From contig JAIETM010000015.1 of assembly GCA_019745155.1 (NCBI GenBank), forward strand, positions 124,001 through 188,000: a DNA stretch of 64,000 nt. The letters run 5' to 3'. The first letter of the stretch is position 1. Each line of letters starts with the position of its first letter. The DNA comes from Chitinophagaceae bacterium. Lineage in GTDB: Bacteria > Bacteroidota > Bacteroidia > Chitinophagales > Chitinophagaceae. The notes beneath the pieces are model-generated. The model searched no databases and was not told where the DNA came from. It was given only the letters and a program-made list of their open reading frames with translations. A program made the translations under genes and the position numbers. This document shows positions 34,604 to 43,661 of the stretch, piece after piece.

Positions 34604-35503
34604 TTAGTCTATCACAAAACTGTTTTTGCAAATTTCCTGTGCCAGCAACTCATCCATGAAAATTGCATTGGAAGGATGAGCAATTGTATTACAGGTAACT
34701 ACTTTTTCCGCACCAGCCTTAATTAATTTATCATGAGCCCTTGCAGCAAATACTGCATGAATTCCTATACAAACAGGGGGCTTCATCCCTGCTTTTTTTA
34801 AATGACCAATGGTTTCTATCATTGTATTTCCGGTAGAAATAATATCATCAACAAGAACAGGCGTACTCTCCTTGTATTTTTCAACCTGTGGCACAGATAC
34901 TTTTACATTCCTGTCACCTTTGCGAAGTTTTTCAAGTATGATATAAGGGGCATTGGCATCAGCCGCCACTTTGCTTACCCATTGCTCACTTTCACTATCA
35001 GGACCTATTAATACAGGTTCCTGAATATTTTCATTAATCCATTTTGAAACAAGATGAGATACATGCAATACGGAAGTATGAATAGGATAAATTTCATCTA
35101 ATGAAATGCGACGGTGTAAATGCGGGTCGATGGTGATGAGTTTGTCAACAAAGGAAGAAAGCAGTTTGGCAAACAATTCGGAACTGATGCATTCACCATC
35201 TATAAATCTTTTATCCTGCCGCATATAAGCTAAGTAGGGTGATACCAGGGTAACGTTAGAGGCTCTGAATTCTTTTAAGGTTTTTGCCAAAAAATAAAGC
35301 GGTAGTATCTTATCATCAGGCTGATGAAGTGAACAAACTATGATAGCTTCTTTCTCATGCACATTCGAATTTACTTTTACATACGTTTCTCCGTCAGGAA
35401 AATGCCGGATGATTGCTTCCCCTGGCTCTGTATGCAACAGTTTTATTAAAGAGTTAGCCAACACTTCATTACCGGGTATCGTAAACAGCACACAGTTATT
35501 CAT
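34604..35503 (-). CDS. Ribose-phosphate pyrophosphokinase-like protein
   Basis: A 299-residue protein of the PRPP synthetase family. It has the ATP-loop region YLAYMRQDKRF, the IDPHLHRR segment, and the PRPP-binding motif VLVDDIISTGNTM (about residues 216-228). It is probably a second, accessory copy; the housekeeping prs is expected elsewhere. It overlaps the AMP-phosphorylase-like gene by eight bases. Together they could interconvert ribose-5-P, PRPP and nucleotides. Confidence 0.85.
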   Translation of the reverse strand: MNNCVLFTIPGNEVLANSLIKLLHTEPGEAIIRHFPDGETYVKVNSNVHEKEAIIVCSLHQPDDKILPLYFLAKTLKEFRASNVTLVSPYLAYMRQDKRFIDGECISSELFAKLLSSFVDKLITIDPHLHRRISLDEIYPIHTSVLHVSHLVSKWINENIQEPVLIGPDSESEQWVSKVAADANAPYIILEKLRKGDRNVKVSVPQVEKYKESTPVLVDDIISTGNTMIETIGHLKKAGMKPPVCIGIHAVFAARAHDKLIKAGAEKVVTCNTIAHPSNAIFMDELLAQEICKNSFVID

Positions 35504-37019
35504 AACTAAGTTTTATTATTTGCTTTTCATTGTGTTTGTAATATTCATAAGCATATTCCAGTTCACCCGGTGAATTAGCATAAATAGTAAACAGCGGTTG
35601 ACCAATTATTATATTTTGATTGAGCAGGACTTTAATGTCAATCCCGGCCTCTGCAGCTTCTGGTGCCCCGGCTAATTTGGCTACCCTTGCAATTTTCCGG
35701 TTATCAAATTCACTGATGATTCCTGCGGTCGCTGATTCAACTGTTTTAGAATATTTAGCATGCATCGGTTCATAAAAGCCACCTTGTGCTTCACAAATAC
35801 TAATAAGTTTTGTAAATGCTTCCCCGTTGTCAATTTTCTTTATCACTAAGTCTTCTGCAACTTGTTCTTCCATGTCCCAGACTAATTTTACAATTTCTGT
35901 AGCAATGGTAACAGCTCGTTGCCGTAAATCTTTTGGGGCATCAGTGTCATTCTGCAATACGGCTAACACATCTCTTGCTTCTAATGACGGGCCAATACCA
36001 TACCCTACAGGTTGTGTTCCATTAGAACAAATTGTTTGTATATTCAATCCTATATAATCTGCCACTTCTTTTAAACGAAGAGATAAAGAGATGGCATTTT
36101 CAACTGTTCTTACTTTTGCAGTAGCCCCAACTGGTATATCAATTACACAATCTGTAGCTCCTGCTGCTGCCTTTTTAGATAATATAGACGCAATCATCTG
36201 GCCTTCGCTGTCAATATCCAATGCTCTTTCAACTTTAATGATAATATCATCAGCAGGACTCAGCTTCATGGCTCCTCCCCAAACAATACAACCGTTTTCT
36301 TTTTCTACTACTTTACGCATCTGTGCAAGAGTGAGGTTCACATTGGTAAGTACTTCCATTGTATCGGCTGTACCTGCGGGAGAGGTAATGGCTCTTGACG
36401 ATGTTTTAGGAATCATGATACCAAGAGATGCAATAATGGGTACAACAATCATTGTAGTGCGGTTGCCTGGCAAACCACCCACACAATGTTTGTCGGCAAT
36501 GATTTCGTTTCCCCATTCTAATTTATTCCCAGCTTTTATCATTGCCGTTGTGAGATAACAAATTTCCTCAAGCTTCATATTGGAGCCTGAGCAAGCTGCT
36601 ACAAACGATGAAAGAAAAATATTAGAATACTTTTCATCTGCTATGTCCTGTATAATAGCATCATATTCCTGCTGGTGTAATGTATTGCCATATAGTTTAG
36701 CTCTTACATTTGTCATAGACTGCAATGGTTCCATGTGAGCCACCTCCAGCAAATCATTATCCTGTACATTCAGTTTTTCAATGGCACTTTTTGATAAACT
36801 TATTTCACCTTCTTTCAGTAAGCCATCACTGGTTATATTTAATGCAGCAATTATAGAATAATCATTAAATGAAATAGAAAGTCTTGTTAGCGCCTGGAAA
36901 CCCTCTGACTTGCAAACATGACAACTGGCTGGCATAAACACTACCAGTTCCTGGTTGGTGTCAATACCCAGGTTCCTGAAACGCAGTGAATGTTTTGTAT
37001 GTTGATTAATAACTTTCAT
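35496..37019 (-). CDS. AMP phosphorylase / thymidine phosphorylase family protein
   Basis: A 507-residue phosphorylase resembling archaeal AMP phosphorylase. It has the extra N-terminal domain of about 80 residues, then KHCVGGLPGNRTTM (about residues 168-181), PKTSSRAITSPAGTADTMEVL, WGGAMKLSPADDI and ERALDIDSEGQM. Known AMP phosphorylases split AMP to adenine and ribose-1,5-bisphosphate. Thymidine phosphorylase activity is also possible. It opens the four-gene metabolic block; 153 bases upstream hold only a weak inverted repeat. Confidence 0.82.
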   Translation of the reverse strand: MKVINQHTKHSLRFRNLGIDTNQELVVFMPASCHVCKSEGFQALTRLSISFNDYSIIAALNITSDGLLKEGEISLSKSAIEKLNVQDNDLLEVAHMEPLQSMTNVRAKLYGNTLHQQEYDAIIQDIADEKYSNIFLSSFVAACSGSNMKLEEICYLTTAMIKAGNKLEWGNEIIADKHCVGGLPGNRTTMIVVPIIASLGIMIPKTSSRAITSPAGTADTMEVLTNVNLTLAQMRKVVEKENGCIVWGGAMKLSPADDIIIKVERALDIDSEGQMIASILSKKAAAGATDCVIDIPVGATAKVRTVENAISLSLRLKEVADYIGLNIQTICSNGTQPVGYGIGPSLEARDVLAVLQNDTDAPKDLRQRAVTIATEIVKLVWDMEEQVAEDLVIKKIDNGEAFTKLISICEAQGGFYEPMHAKYSKTVESATAGIISEFDNRKIARVAKLAGAPEAAEAGIDIKVLLNQNIIIGQPLFTIYANSPGELEYAYEYYKHNEKQIIKLSYE

Positions 37020-37172
37020 TTTTAAAATAATTCATGCTCATAAAAGAGAAAGGCCTGTACAATTTTATCATCTAGACTCTATTTACACACCTGCTTTTAT
37101 ACAGGCTCTCTCTCCGGTTTTTCATTTAATATTTTTATAGTTACATAATTTCTTTTTCTGATTACATCTATC

Positions 37173-37817
37173 TCACCTGATTTTATGACTTCGTTTTAAT
37201 AAAGGTTTCACAGGGTATTCGTCTAATATGCTGTGTACTGCGGGATGCAAGTCGCTGCTTATATGCGAAGGGTCATAAATATCGCCTTCGGCTGTGCCAC
37301 TCCAAACCAACATGTTTTCTTTACGGTCAATGAGATTCAGCGTTATGGAGCCATTCACATACTCTTGCTTTTGAGTGGTTGCGTTGCCGGAAAAACGGGA
37401 ATATCCATACCCATACGAAGGATAATAATTGTAGTAATAGCCAAAGCGATAGGGAGAGTAATAATGGCTGCCATAATAATAAGGGCTGTAATAATAGGAG
37501 GATGGATAAGAAGTTACCACCCTTTCTTTTTTGGCATTGGTAATTACCAACTGCAATAAGAGGTCGGGGCTTTCAGCATCAAATGTGTACCCTCTGTCAC
37601 TTATGCACTGCCCAAAGTAATTACGGATGTTATTACGGATAATCTCATTATTATACCGGGTATTGGTTGTATCTGATTTATCCGGCAGCCATGCAAATGT
37701 TTTATACTGGCTGAAATCAACTGACCGGTCATAATCGGTGGATACAGCATTGTAGGTAGTGCTGCAGCCAACCAGCACTATTATTGCAATGCTTAAAATC
37801 CAAATACTCGTTTTCAT
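37173..37817 (-). CDS. DUF4136 lipoprotein, copy 3
   Basis: A 214-residue lipoprotein (lipobox LVGC) with the DUF4136 signature YDRSVDFSQYKTFAWLPDKS and LHPAVHSILDEYPVKP. The middle is very Tyr-rich (SYYYSPYYYGSHYYSPY, about 107-123). Unlike the other two copies it is not next to an RND gene but follows a YceI-like gene by 31 bases. It is closest in wording to copy 2. Confidence 0.82.
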   Translation of the reverse strand: MKTSIWILSIAIIVLVGCSTTYNAVSTDYDRSVDFSQYKTFAWLPDKSDTTNTRYNNEIIRNNIRNYFGQCISDRGYTFDAESPDLLLQLVITNAKKERVVTSYPSSYYYSPYYYGSHYYSPYRFGYYYNYYPSYGYGYSRFSGNATTQKQEYVNGSITLNLIDRKENMLVWSGTAEGDIYDPSHISSDLHPAVHSILDEYPVKPLLKRSHKIR

Positions 37818-37848
37818 AAATTATATATTTAGATGTTAATAATCATAA

Positions 37849-38391
37849 TTATTCACCCGGCCTTTTTAAAACAAGCTGATTAAATTTTACATTTATCTTT
37901 TCCTCTCCGGGTAAAAGATTTTGCACATTGAATTGATGCAGGTCTATTACAAAATCTCCTGACAAAATGCAGCTTGTGTTACCCCTTGGAAAATGCTCCA
38001 GCACCGAGTTGAAACTGAATGGCCGGTTCACTCCGTTCAAAAAAAGTGTTCCCTGTGTACTGAATTTCTGTTTAGGATGACTTTTAGTTTGTACAAAAAC
38101 AATATTCATCTTGCCGCTAAAGAACAATTCCTGGCCCGCCAGTTTTTGCAGGAGAATGTTTAAGGAATCATTTTCTGTTATTATAGTGGGAATCACCAGC
38201 CGCAGGTGCATTTCTGCTTTATCATAATTCAAATGCATGAATAAATGATTACTCACTGCTGTTACCCCTGCACCCCTGTACCTTCCGCTGGCGAGTATAG
38301 TCCCCGACTTTGTTTGGTACACTTGTGCGGCTGATGAAATTCCCATAACCAGGAACCATGTAACCGATATTGCCATTAAACCTAAGCGCAT
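37849..38391 (-). CDS. YceI-like exported protein
   Basis: A 180-residue exported protein (signal ending near SSAAQ). The pattern of alternating beta strands, the SFNSVLEHFPRGNTS and IDLHQFNVQNLL segments and the size suggest the YceI/lipocalin-like fold that binds isoprenoids. The usual N-terminal YceI motif is weak, so the call is tentative. It is upstream of DUF4136 copy 3. Confidence 0.55.
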   Translation of the reverse strand: MRLGLMAISVTWFLVMGISSAAQVYQTKSGTILASGRYRGAGVTAVSNHLFMHLNYDKAEMHLRLVIPTIITENDSLNILLQKLAGQELFFSGKMNIVFVQTKSHPKQKFSTQGTLFLNGVNRPFSFNSVLEHFPRGNTSCILSGDFVIDLHQFNVQNLLPGEEKINVKFNQLVLKRPGE

Positions 38392-38476
38392 AGAAGACGA
38401 TTTGTTTTGTTTCCGTTGTACAATATTTACATTTAAACTACTTGCTCAATTCACAAAAGCCCCGGTAGTAAAATCA

Positions 38477-38875
38477 TTAGTGATGACCATTCATATTCAT
38501 GCCCTGATGACTGCCGCCAGAATGCATTCTACCACTATGCATCCGCATCATGTTTCTTTGAAACATTTGATGTGACCGGTATTTCCTTCCATTCATATCC
38601 ATGCAGTGTCCATTGCGTAACTGGCGGTTTTTGCCATTTTTCAACTGGTAGGAGCCGTCTGGATGCATTACGGTACTGTTATGTAATGTCATCTGGCTTT
38701 CCATCATCATCTCTTTTCCGTTCATATTATGATACATCTTTCCGTTTTTCATTATCAGGTGTTCGTCTTTTACAGTTGTGCCTTGTTGATTTGCGTTTCC
38801 AGTTGACACTTGCTGGGCAAATGATGCAGTTGTCAGTAGTATTATTGACATAGCTGCTAAAAGAATCTTTTTCAT
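38477..38875 (-). CDS. DUF6799 Met/His-rich exported protein
   Basis: A 132-residue protein with a signal peptide (ASFAQQ). Two short repeats of the DUF6799 type are seen: HLIMKNGKMYHNMNGKEMMM and TVMHPDGSYQLKNGKNRQLRNGHCMDMNG (by region). The C-terminal third is extremely rich in Met, His and Gly (MRMHSGRMHSGGSHQGMNM), a probable Cu/Ag binding tail. It lies five bases after the beta-barrel-like gene. Confidence 0.75.
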   Translation of the reverse strand: MKKILLAAMSIILLTTASFAQQVSTGNANQQGTTVKDEHLIMKNGKMYHNMNGKEMMMESQMTLHNSTVMHPDGSYQLKNGKNRQLRNGHCMDMNGRKYRSHQMFQRNMMRMHSGRMHSGGSHQGMNMNGHH

Positions 38876-38880
38876 ATTGT

Positions 38881-39765
38881 TTATTTTTTTTGTTTAGAAA
38901 ATTTATAAATCGCTCCCAATGACCAGAAAAAATTATTGTTAAGGTCTTCCTTATATGTATTCTGATTATCTGTAATTGTTGCCGGGTTTACTGGTATGGC
39001 ATATACTGGCAGGAATATGAACCGGAAATGTTTAAAATCGTATCTAACAGGGACACTGAACTCGTAATTCTGAATATTGAAAATACCTCCACTCATCATA
39101 CCAGTGCCCATTGTATTAGAGTTGCCGGTATTAATCATGTGTTGACCAAAACGCTGATTGTTATTGTAGTTGCTGTAATAATTTTGTGTGCCGCTATACA
39201 ACGAAAAGGTTGGGCTGATTTTCAGGTTATCATTCGCTGAATAAAAATTATGGCTTATAGCTGCACTGAAAATAAAATCACTTTGATCGCTAAAATACAT
39301 AGTGCCATCAGCATACACTTCAAGTATATCAAAATCATAATCGGCATAAGCACTTAAATTTGCAGTTAATGCAGATTTGACTGTATAACTCTTATTATTG
39401 AAAACATACCCTGTTGTGGAAACTCCAGCACTAAAGTTTTTCTTATAATAATCGTACCCGCCGGAAGCTGTGAATAAATCAATCCTGTTTTGCTGCGAAG
39501 CAGCCAGGTAGGATACGATGCCGGTAATAAATAGGCCTGATTTATGATAATATCCGGCAGATGCGGAAATGTAAGGAGATTTAATTGAGCTTTTACGGCC
39601 TAAGAAAACAATGTCGCTGTTAAATGCAGTGCCTGCCAAAATGTAAGATGACTCTTTTGTAACAGCAGAGCTTGAATCTGGCCCCTTTTTCTCCTGCGAA
39701 AACGATGATAATGGCACAACAATCAGGATTATCACTAACACGGAAAGAAAATTTATCTTTTTCAT
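38881..39765 (-). CDS. Outer-membrane beta-barrel-like protein
   Basis: A 294-residue exported protein (start at Met 39765, giving MKKINFLSVLV; an upstream Met at 39774 is less likely). Alternating aromatic/polar strands such as YISASAGYYHKSGLFITGIV and SGGYDYYKKNFSAGVSTTGYVF, and the closing WSLGAIYKFSKQKK, suggest a barrel of about twelve strands. A Met-rich loop (MGTGMMSGG) may face the metal. No named family is recognised. Confidence 0.65.
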   Translation of the reverse strand: MKKINFLSVLVIILIVVPLSSFSQEKKGPDSSSAVTKESSYILAGTAFNSDIVFLGRKSSIKSPYISASAGYYHKSGLFITGIVSYLAASQQNRIDLFTASGGYDYYKKNFSAGVSTTGYVFNNKSYTVKSALTANLSAYADYDFDILEVYADGTMYFSDQSDFIFSAAISHNFYSANDNLKISPTFSLYSGTQNYYSNYNNNQRFGQHMINTGNSNTMGTGMMSGGIFNIQNYEFSVPVRYDFKHFRFIFLPVYAIPVNPATITDNQNTYKEDLNNNFFWSLGAIYKFSKQKK

Positions 39766-39829
39766 ATACTGCATTTAATATTTTCAACAATCCTTTTAAA
39801 GTAAGGGTACGGATATGATGAAACCAACT

Positions 39830-40093
39830 TTATTCACCTGCCTGCATAAACTCAGTTATTTTTTTTACTTCATCCTCAGTCAGCATTGCCCGTTGACGCA
39901 TGTGGGTATTAATTACTTCCCACTGTGTATTGGTAAATGCAGAACTGGGAGGTGTATTATGGCAACGCTGGCAGTTTTCGCTCCACAACTGGCTACCGCT
40001 TTTATCGGTTACTTTAGTTGATACACAACTGGCAATCAATAAGCCGGTTGTAAGTATCATTGCAACTGTTATGATTATTGTATTACGTTTCAT
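39830..40093 (-). CDS. Small monohaem cytochrome c lipoprotein
   Basis: An 87-residue lipoprotein (lipobox LIASC, Cys23) with one haem-binding motif CQRCH (41-45). The C-terminal helix MLTEDEVKKITEFMQAGE is as in small class I cytochromes, with Met69 or Met84 as possible axial ligand. It follows the porin gene by 20 bases and is the last gene of the redox module. It probably carries electrons in the periplasm or at the outer membrane. Confidence 0.8.
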   Translation of the reverse strand: MKRNTIIITVAMILTTGLLIASCVSTKVTDKSGSQLWSENCQRCHNTPPSSAFTNTQWEVINTHMRQRAMLTEDEVKKITEFMQAGE

Positions 40094-40113
40094 AAAAAAT
40101 AATTTTAGAGTTA

Positions 40114-41280
40114 TTAAAAACCAACTGCAACCTGCAGGAAAAATGCGTTATTATCTTTTTGTGATTGGTATGCTGCTTTGAATGCAGTTCGCCAGGTAAA
40201 CCAATAATTGATACCGTAGGTGTACTGTTTTATCTCTTCAAGACCTTTGGCACCAGTGGGAGGATTAAAGCCGGCATACCGGAAGACTAATTCTGTTTTT
40301 TTCAGGAATTTGCTTTGCGACATACTCGGTCTGTAGGCCGCCTGTGTAAAGAATGAACTTCTTTTATTTTCGAATGTATAAAGCGTATTGCCTGTTGGGT
40401 CACCGGGGTCAATGTATTCAGCCTTATCTACATTTACTTTATTCCATTGAGCTTTTACATCAAACATTCCTTTGATAAAGTCAAGTTGCTTTACATAAGT
40501 AAGGTCCAGTGCATACATTTGAGACCCTATGAATTTATACGCCGAATTCTTGTCGCCGACATTTCCATTTCTATACGAAAAGCCAACTTCCAGTGATGAA
40601 TTGGATAGCGGTAAAAAACCAACCCTGCCGCCGCCAGTGAGTTTTTTATTGATAGTTTCTGCATTGCCATAAGTAAGCGTTCCCTGTTTTCCAGGGTCTG
40701 TCGGGTCTGTAATCAATTGGGCCCCGTTTGCAAAAAATATACTATAGTTCATTTTTGCAGAGCCAAGAGGTATCCCACCCCGAAAATCAATACCTATTTC
40801 AGAAGTTGGGCCCACGCCCAGTGCATCCTCACCAGTACCCACTGGCACAGTTGGTAGTTTATTTATCCATGATGGGTGAAGCCTGTCCTGGAAAATACCA
40901 AATGGTGAAATGAACTTACCGGTGCGTACAGTAAGATATTTATTCAAAAAAAACGATGCATTGGCATAGCCCATATCAATTTTAGTTTCTGAACCTTCTA
41001 TTTCCGTCTCCATTTCAGCCTCAATCACAATATTTTTATGAGGCTGCCAAAGAAGAATGGGATTAAAAACAAGATTGTTAAAAGCGGCGCCGTCTTCCTT
41101 ATTGAATTTAGCAGAGACTGATGTGTAACCTACTATTGCAAACTTGCTTGTACGTGCCACCTGTGACTGTGCTGATGATTTGATAAGACTGTCAATGTAC
41201 TCCTGGTTGAACTGCTGGCTAAATGCTGTTGCTGAAAGTAACAGCAGGCCGGCAAACTGAATTAAAATTTTCTTTTTCAT
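40114..41280 (-). CDS. Porin-like outer membrane protein
   Basis: A 388-residue protein with a signal peptide (ATAFSQQ) and a beta-barrel pattern ending in the terminal Phe (QVAVGF). Segments such as YANASFFLNKYLTVRTGKFISPFG and SEIGIDFRGGIPLG are like phosphate-selective or short-chain porins of Bacteroidota. It is flanked by cytochrome c genes (4 and 20 bases). The combination with cytochromes raises the idea of an electron conduit, not proven. Confidence 0.75.
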   Translation of the reverse strand: MKKKILIQFAGLLLLSATAFSQQFNQEYIDSLIKSSAQSQVARTSKFAIVGYTSVSAKFNKEDGAAFNNLVFNPILLWQPHKNIVIEAEMETEIEGSETKIDMGYANASFFLNKYLTVRTGKFISPFGIFQDRLHPSWINKLPTVPVGTGEDALGVGPTSEIGIDFRGGIPLGSAKMNYSIFFANGAQLITDPTDPGKQGTLTYGNAETINKKLTGGGRVGFLPLSNSSLEVGFSYRNGNVGDKNSAYKFIGSQMYALDLTYVKQLDFIKGMFDVKAQWNKVNVDKAEYIDPGDPTGNTLYTFENKRSSFFTQAAYRPSMSQSKFLKKTELVFRYAGFNPPTGAKGLEEIKQYTYGINYWFTWRTAFKAAYQSQKDNNAFFLQVAVGF

Positions 41281-41284
41281 ATAA

Positions 41285-41707
41285 TTATTGTTTTAATGTT
41301 CTCATATAAACTATGGTCTGCCATATTTGAGTTTCATTTAATTTCTTTTTAAAAGAAGGCATTGGCTTCCTTCCTTCTGATGTTTTCCAGAAAAGGGCTC
41401 CATCACTTTGGCTTTGCATGGTTGCTTTAGAGAAATCTCCCGCAGGTATATCTAAATCCTTCGCTGAAGGGCCATCACCTTTACCTTTTTTACCATGGCA
41501 GGACTGGCATTCTTTTACATACACTGTTTTGCCGGCTGCAATTGTGGCGGCATCAGCGGTTAAAGGGTTTTTCTTAGCATCAGCAGAGGCAGGGGCCTTC
41601 CATTCTTTTTGCTGATAAAGAAATGCACTTCCCATTATTGCTGTCAGCAGCAGTAACGAAACTGTCAAGAGTTTTTTTCTGAAAATGGTTTTAATTACTG
41701 TTTCCAT
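41285..41707 (-). CDS. Cytochrome c, class I
   Basis: A 140-residue protein with an N-terminal membrane anchor (LLTVSLLLLTAIMGSAFLY) and one haem motif CQSCH (67-71) followed by GKKGKGDGPSAKDL, a typical cytochrome-c pattern. The axial Met is likely in KPMPSFKKKL. It is positioned to accept electrons from the NrfD/ferredoxin pair encoded upstream. Confidence 0.88.
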   Translation of the reverse strand: METVIKTIFRKKLLTVSLLLLTAIMGSAFLYQQKEWKAPASADAKKNPLTADAATIAAGKTVYVKECQSCHGKKGKGDGPSAKDLDIPAGDFSKATMQSQSDGALFWKTSEGRKPMPSFKKKLNETQIWQTIVYMRTLKQ

Positions 41708-41719
41708 GTTTTTTAATTT

Positions 41720-42280
41720 TTATTGTTTAGAAATGACTTTCATTGTTGAAGCTTTCCTGATTCTATAAATCAAATACAATACATATACAAAGAGTATCCA
41801 TACCGCTCCAACTGCAACTGTAAATGTGATTACAAGCCACCAGGGTGCATTGGCTCCGGCAATGGAACGTGGTACAGGTTTATTAGCCGGGAAAATAAGT
41901 TTAGAATTAATGGCAACTTGAAAGGCAGTGTCATTCATCACATCATTATCTTCCACTTTTGCAATGAGTGTTATTTTCCTTGTTGAATCACTACCCTGAA
42001 TATCCAGCGGAAACTCGGCAGAAATAATACCGGTAGTATCAGTAGTTCCTTCTGCCACCTTCATCAATCCAAAAGTTCGTTGAACATAAAAAGTCAGCTC
42101 CACATCTTTTACGGGTAATTGAGTTATAATATTGGTAACCGTAGCTGTTACAACATGCATGCTGTCGTTGGAGCTCATCTGCAGCGCTATGTTTCCATTT
42201 ATTTTTTCATCCTGCGCAGCTACGGTCATTGTCAGCAGGAATGACAATAAGGTGATGATATATTGTTTATTAACTTGCAT
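41720..42280 (-). CDS. Exported membrane-anchored protein of the redox module
   Basis: A 186-residue protein with a signal peptide (TMTVAAQ), an Ig-like beta domain (ITQLPVKDVELTFYVQRTFG) and a C-terminal membrane helix (WWLVITFTVAVGAVWILFVYVLYLIY) with a short basic cytoplasmic tail. I do not recognise a family. It overlaps the NrfD gene by 11 bases, so it is probably an accessory subunit of that complex. Confidence 0.7.
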   Translation of the reverse strand: MQVNKQYIITLLSFLLTMTVAAQDEKINGNIALQMSSNDSMHVVTATVTNIITQLPVKDVELTFYVQRTFGLMKVAEGTTDTTGIISAEFPLDIQGSDSTRKITLIAKVEDNDVMNDTAFQVAINSKLIFPANKPVPRSIAGANAPWWLVITFTVAVGAVWILFVYVLYLIYRIRKASTMKVISKQ

Positions 42281-43649
42281 GGCCGGGAATGTTTTGAAAG
42301 TTTACAATATTTTCCACCCCAATTTCTTTTTCGCCACGTTTCTCCACTTCTTCAATTACTTCCCACATGGTAATTACAGGAAAGGGTTTAAAAAGGAGAA
42401 TAATCAGCAATACAAAGCCTGCCAATGAGGAGGCAGTAATTGTCCACTCAATTAAAGTAGGGTTGTAAGTTGCATAACCATGTTGTGCATGTTGAATTGG
42501 GACAAAAGGATGCAGCATATTGGGAACAACTATGAGATAACGGTTGATTAGAGCACCTAGTAAAACCATTACGGATGCTGCCACAACCCATTTGATAGAT
42601 TGCCTGATTTTTTTGAATGAGAGAATGATAATCGGAATTATAAGACCAACAATTTGTGTAAACCAGAATAGAAAGGCATTCTTACCATAAAACAAATCTT
42701 CCAGCACCGCTTTTTCTTCCTTTGCCATTTTAAATGCAGGCACACCATATTTATTGATATTGAGATAGAGATAAAATGCTGTTAACGCCAGTAGTATTTT
42801 CGCCAGGTTGTTGAAATGTTTTGGTGTGAGATAATGCTCCAGCCTGTATCCATGACGGAGCTTGGCAATAATAAGAATCATAATAGCGGTACCAGCCATC
42901 AAAGCTCCAAATACAAAATATGGTCCCATGATGGTAGAGTTCCAGCCTGGTCTTAATGTGAATGCTATCAGCCATGCACTTATGGTATGTACAGATATTG
43001 CTACAGGCAAAATCACAATACATAAAATGAGCATTGCTTTTTTTAGCAGGCGCCGTTGCAGTAAATTATCTTCCCAACCCATTGCCAGCCATCGCCACAA
43101 TTTTTTTCTCCACATGGGTGCATCAGTAAGTTTGTCCCGCATGATAGCTAAATCAGGTATCAACGGCAGGTAGAAATAAATTACACTTCCAATAAAGTAG
43201 GTAGCAATTGCTACAACATCCCATAGAATTGGTGATTGAATACGGCCATGTGTAATGAGAAAGTATAAACGTTCGGGCCGGCCCATGTCCAATACGGGCA
43301 TAAAGCCTGCAAAAAAGATGGCAGATAGTGTAACAGCTTCTGCAATGCGGATAAGCGGATAACGCCATTTAGCACCTGACATACGCAACACACAGGATAC
43401 TAATGCGCCAATCAAACTTACCCCTACAAAAAAGAATAGTAATGAAATATACAAACCCCAGGAAACATAATCTCTCATAGCAGTAACACCCAATCCCTTC
43501 CGGAGTTGTATAATCCAGGCTACAGTTCCCCCAATACAAATCACTCCAAGAAAAATTACCCAAAATGTTTCCTGCCGGTAACGCCTGCCTACAGTACCCA
43601 GCAACTCATTTTCGATTTGATTTTTTATTTCTGGATTTAGCTTTTCCAT
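42270..43649 (-). CDS. nrfD: NrfD/PsrC-type quinol-interacting membrane subunit
   Basis: A 459-residue membrane protein with about ten helices. The N-terminal VSWGLYISLLFFFVGVSLIGALVS and the segment FAGFMPVLDMGRPERLYFL are characteristic for NrfD/HybB/ActC proteins that oxidise or reduce quinones. The ferredoxin partner is 12 bases upstream. The usual third, catalytic molybdopterin subunit is not encoded nearby. Confidence 0.88.
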   Translation of the reverse strand: MEKLNPEIKNQIENELLGTVGRRYRQETFWVIFLGVICIGGTVAWIIQLRKGLGVTAMRDYVSWGLYISLLFFFVGVSLIGALVSCVLRMSGAKWRYPLIRIAEAVTLSAIFFAGFMPVLDMGRPERLYFLITHGRIQSPILWDVVAIATYFIGSVIYFYLPLIPDLAIMRDKLTDAPMWRKKLWRWLAMGWEDNLLQRRLLKKAMLILCIVILPVAISVHTISAWLIAFTLRPGWNSTIMGPYFVFGALMAGTAIMILIIAKLRHGYRLEHYLTPKHFNNLAKILLALTAFYLYLNINKYGVPAFKMAKEEKAVLEDLFYGKNAFLFWFTQIVGLIIPIIILSFKKIRQSIKWVVAASVMVLLGALINRYLIVVPNMLHPFVPIQHAQHGYATYNPTLIEWTITASSLAGFVLLIILLFKPFPVITMWEVIEEVEKRGEKEIGVENIVNFQNIPGHAS

Positions 43650-43661
43650 AATGAGTAGTTT

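Noticed and set aside
37053-37106. GCCTGTA/TACAGGC inverted repeat as terminator before the AMP-phosphorylase-like gene
   Set aside because: Only seven pairs with a 40-base loop and no T-run; too weak to call.
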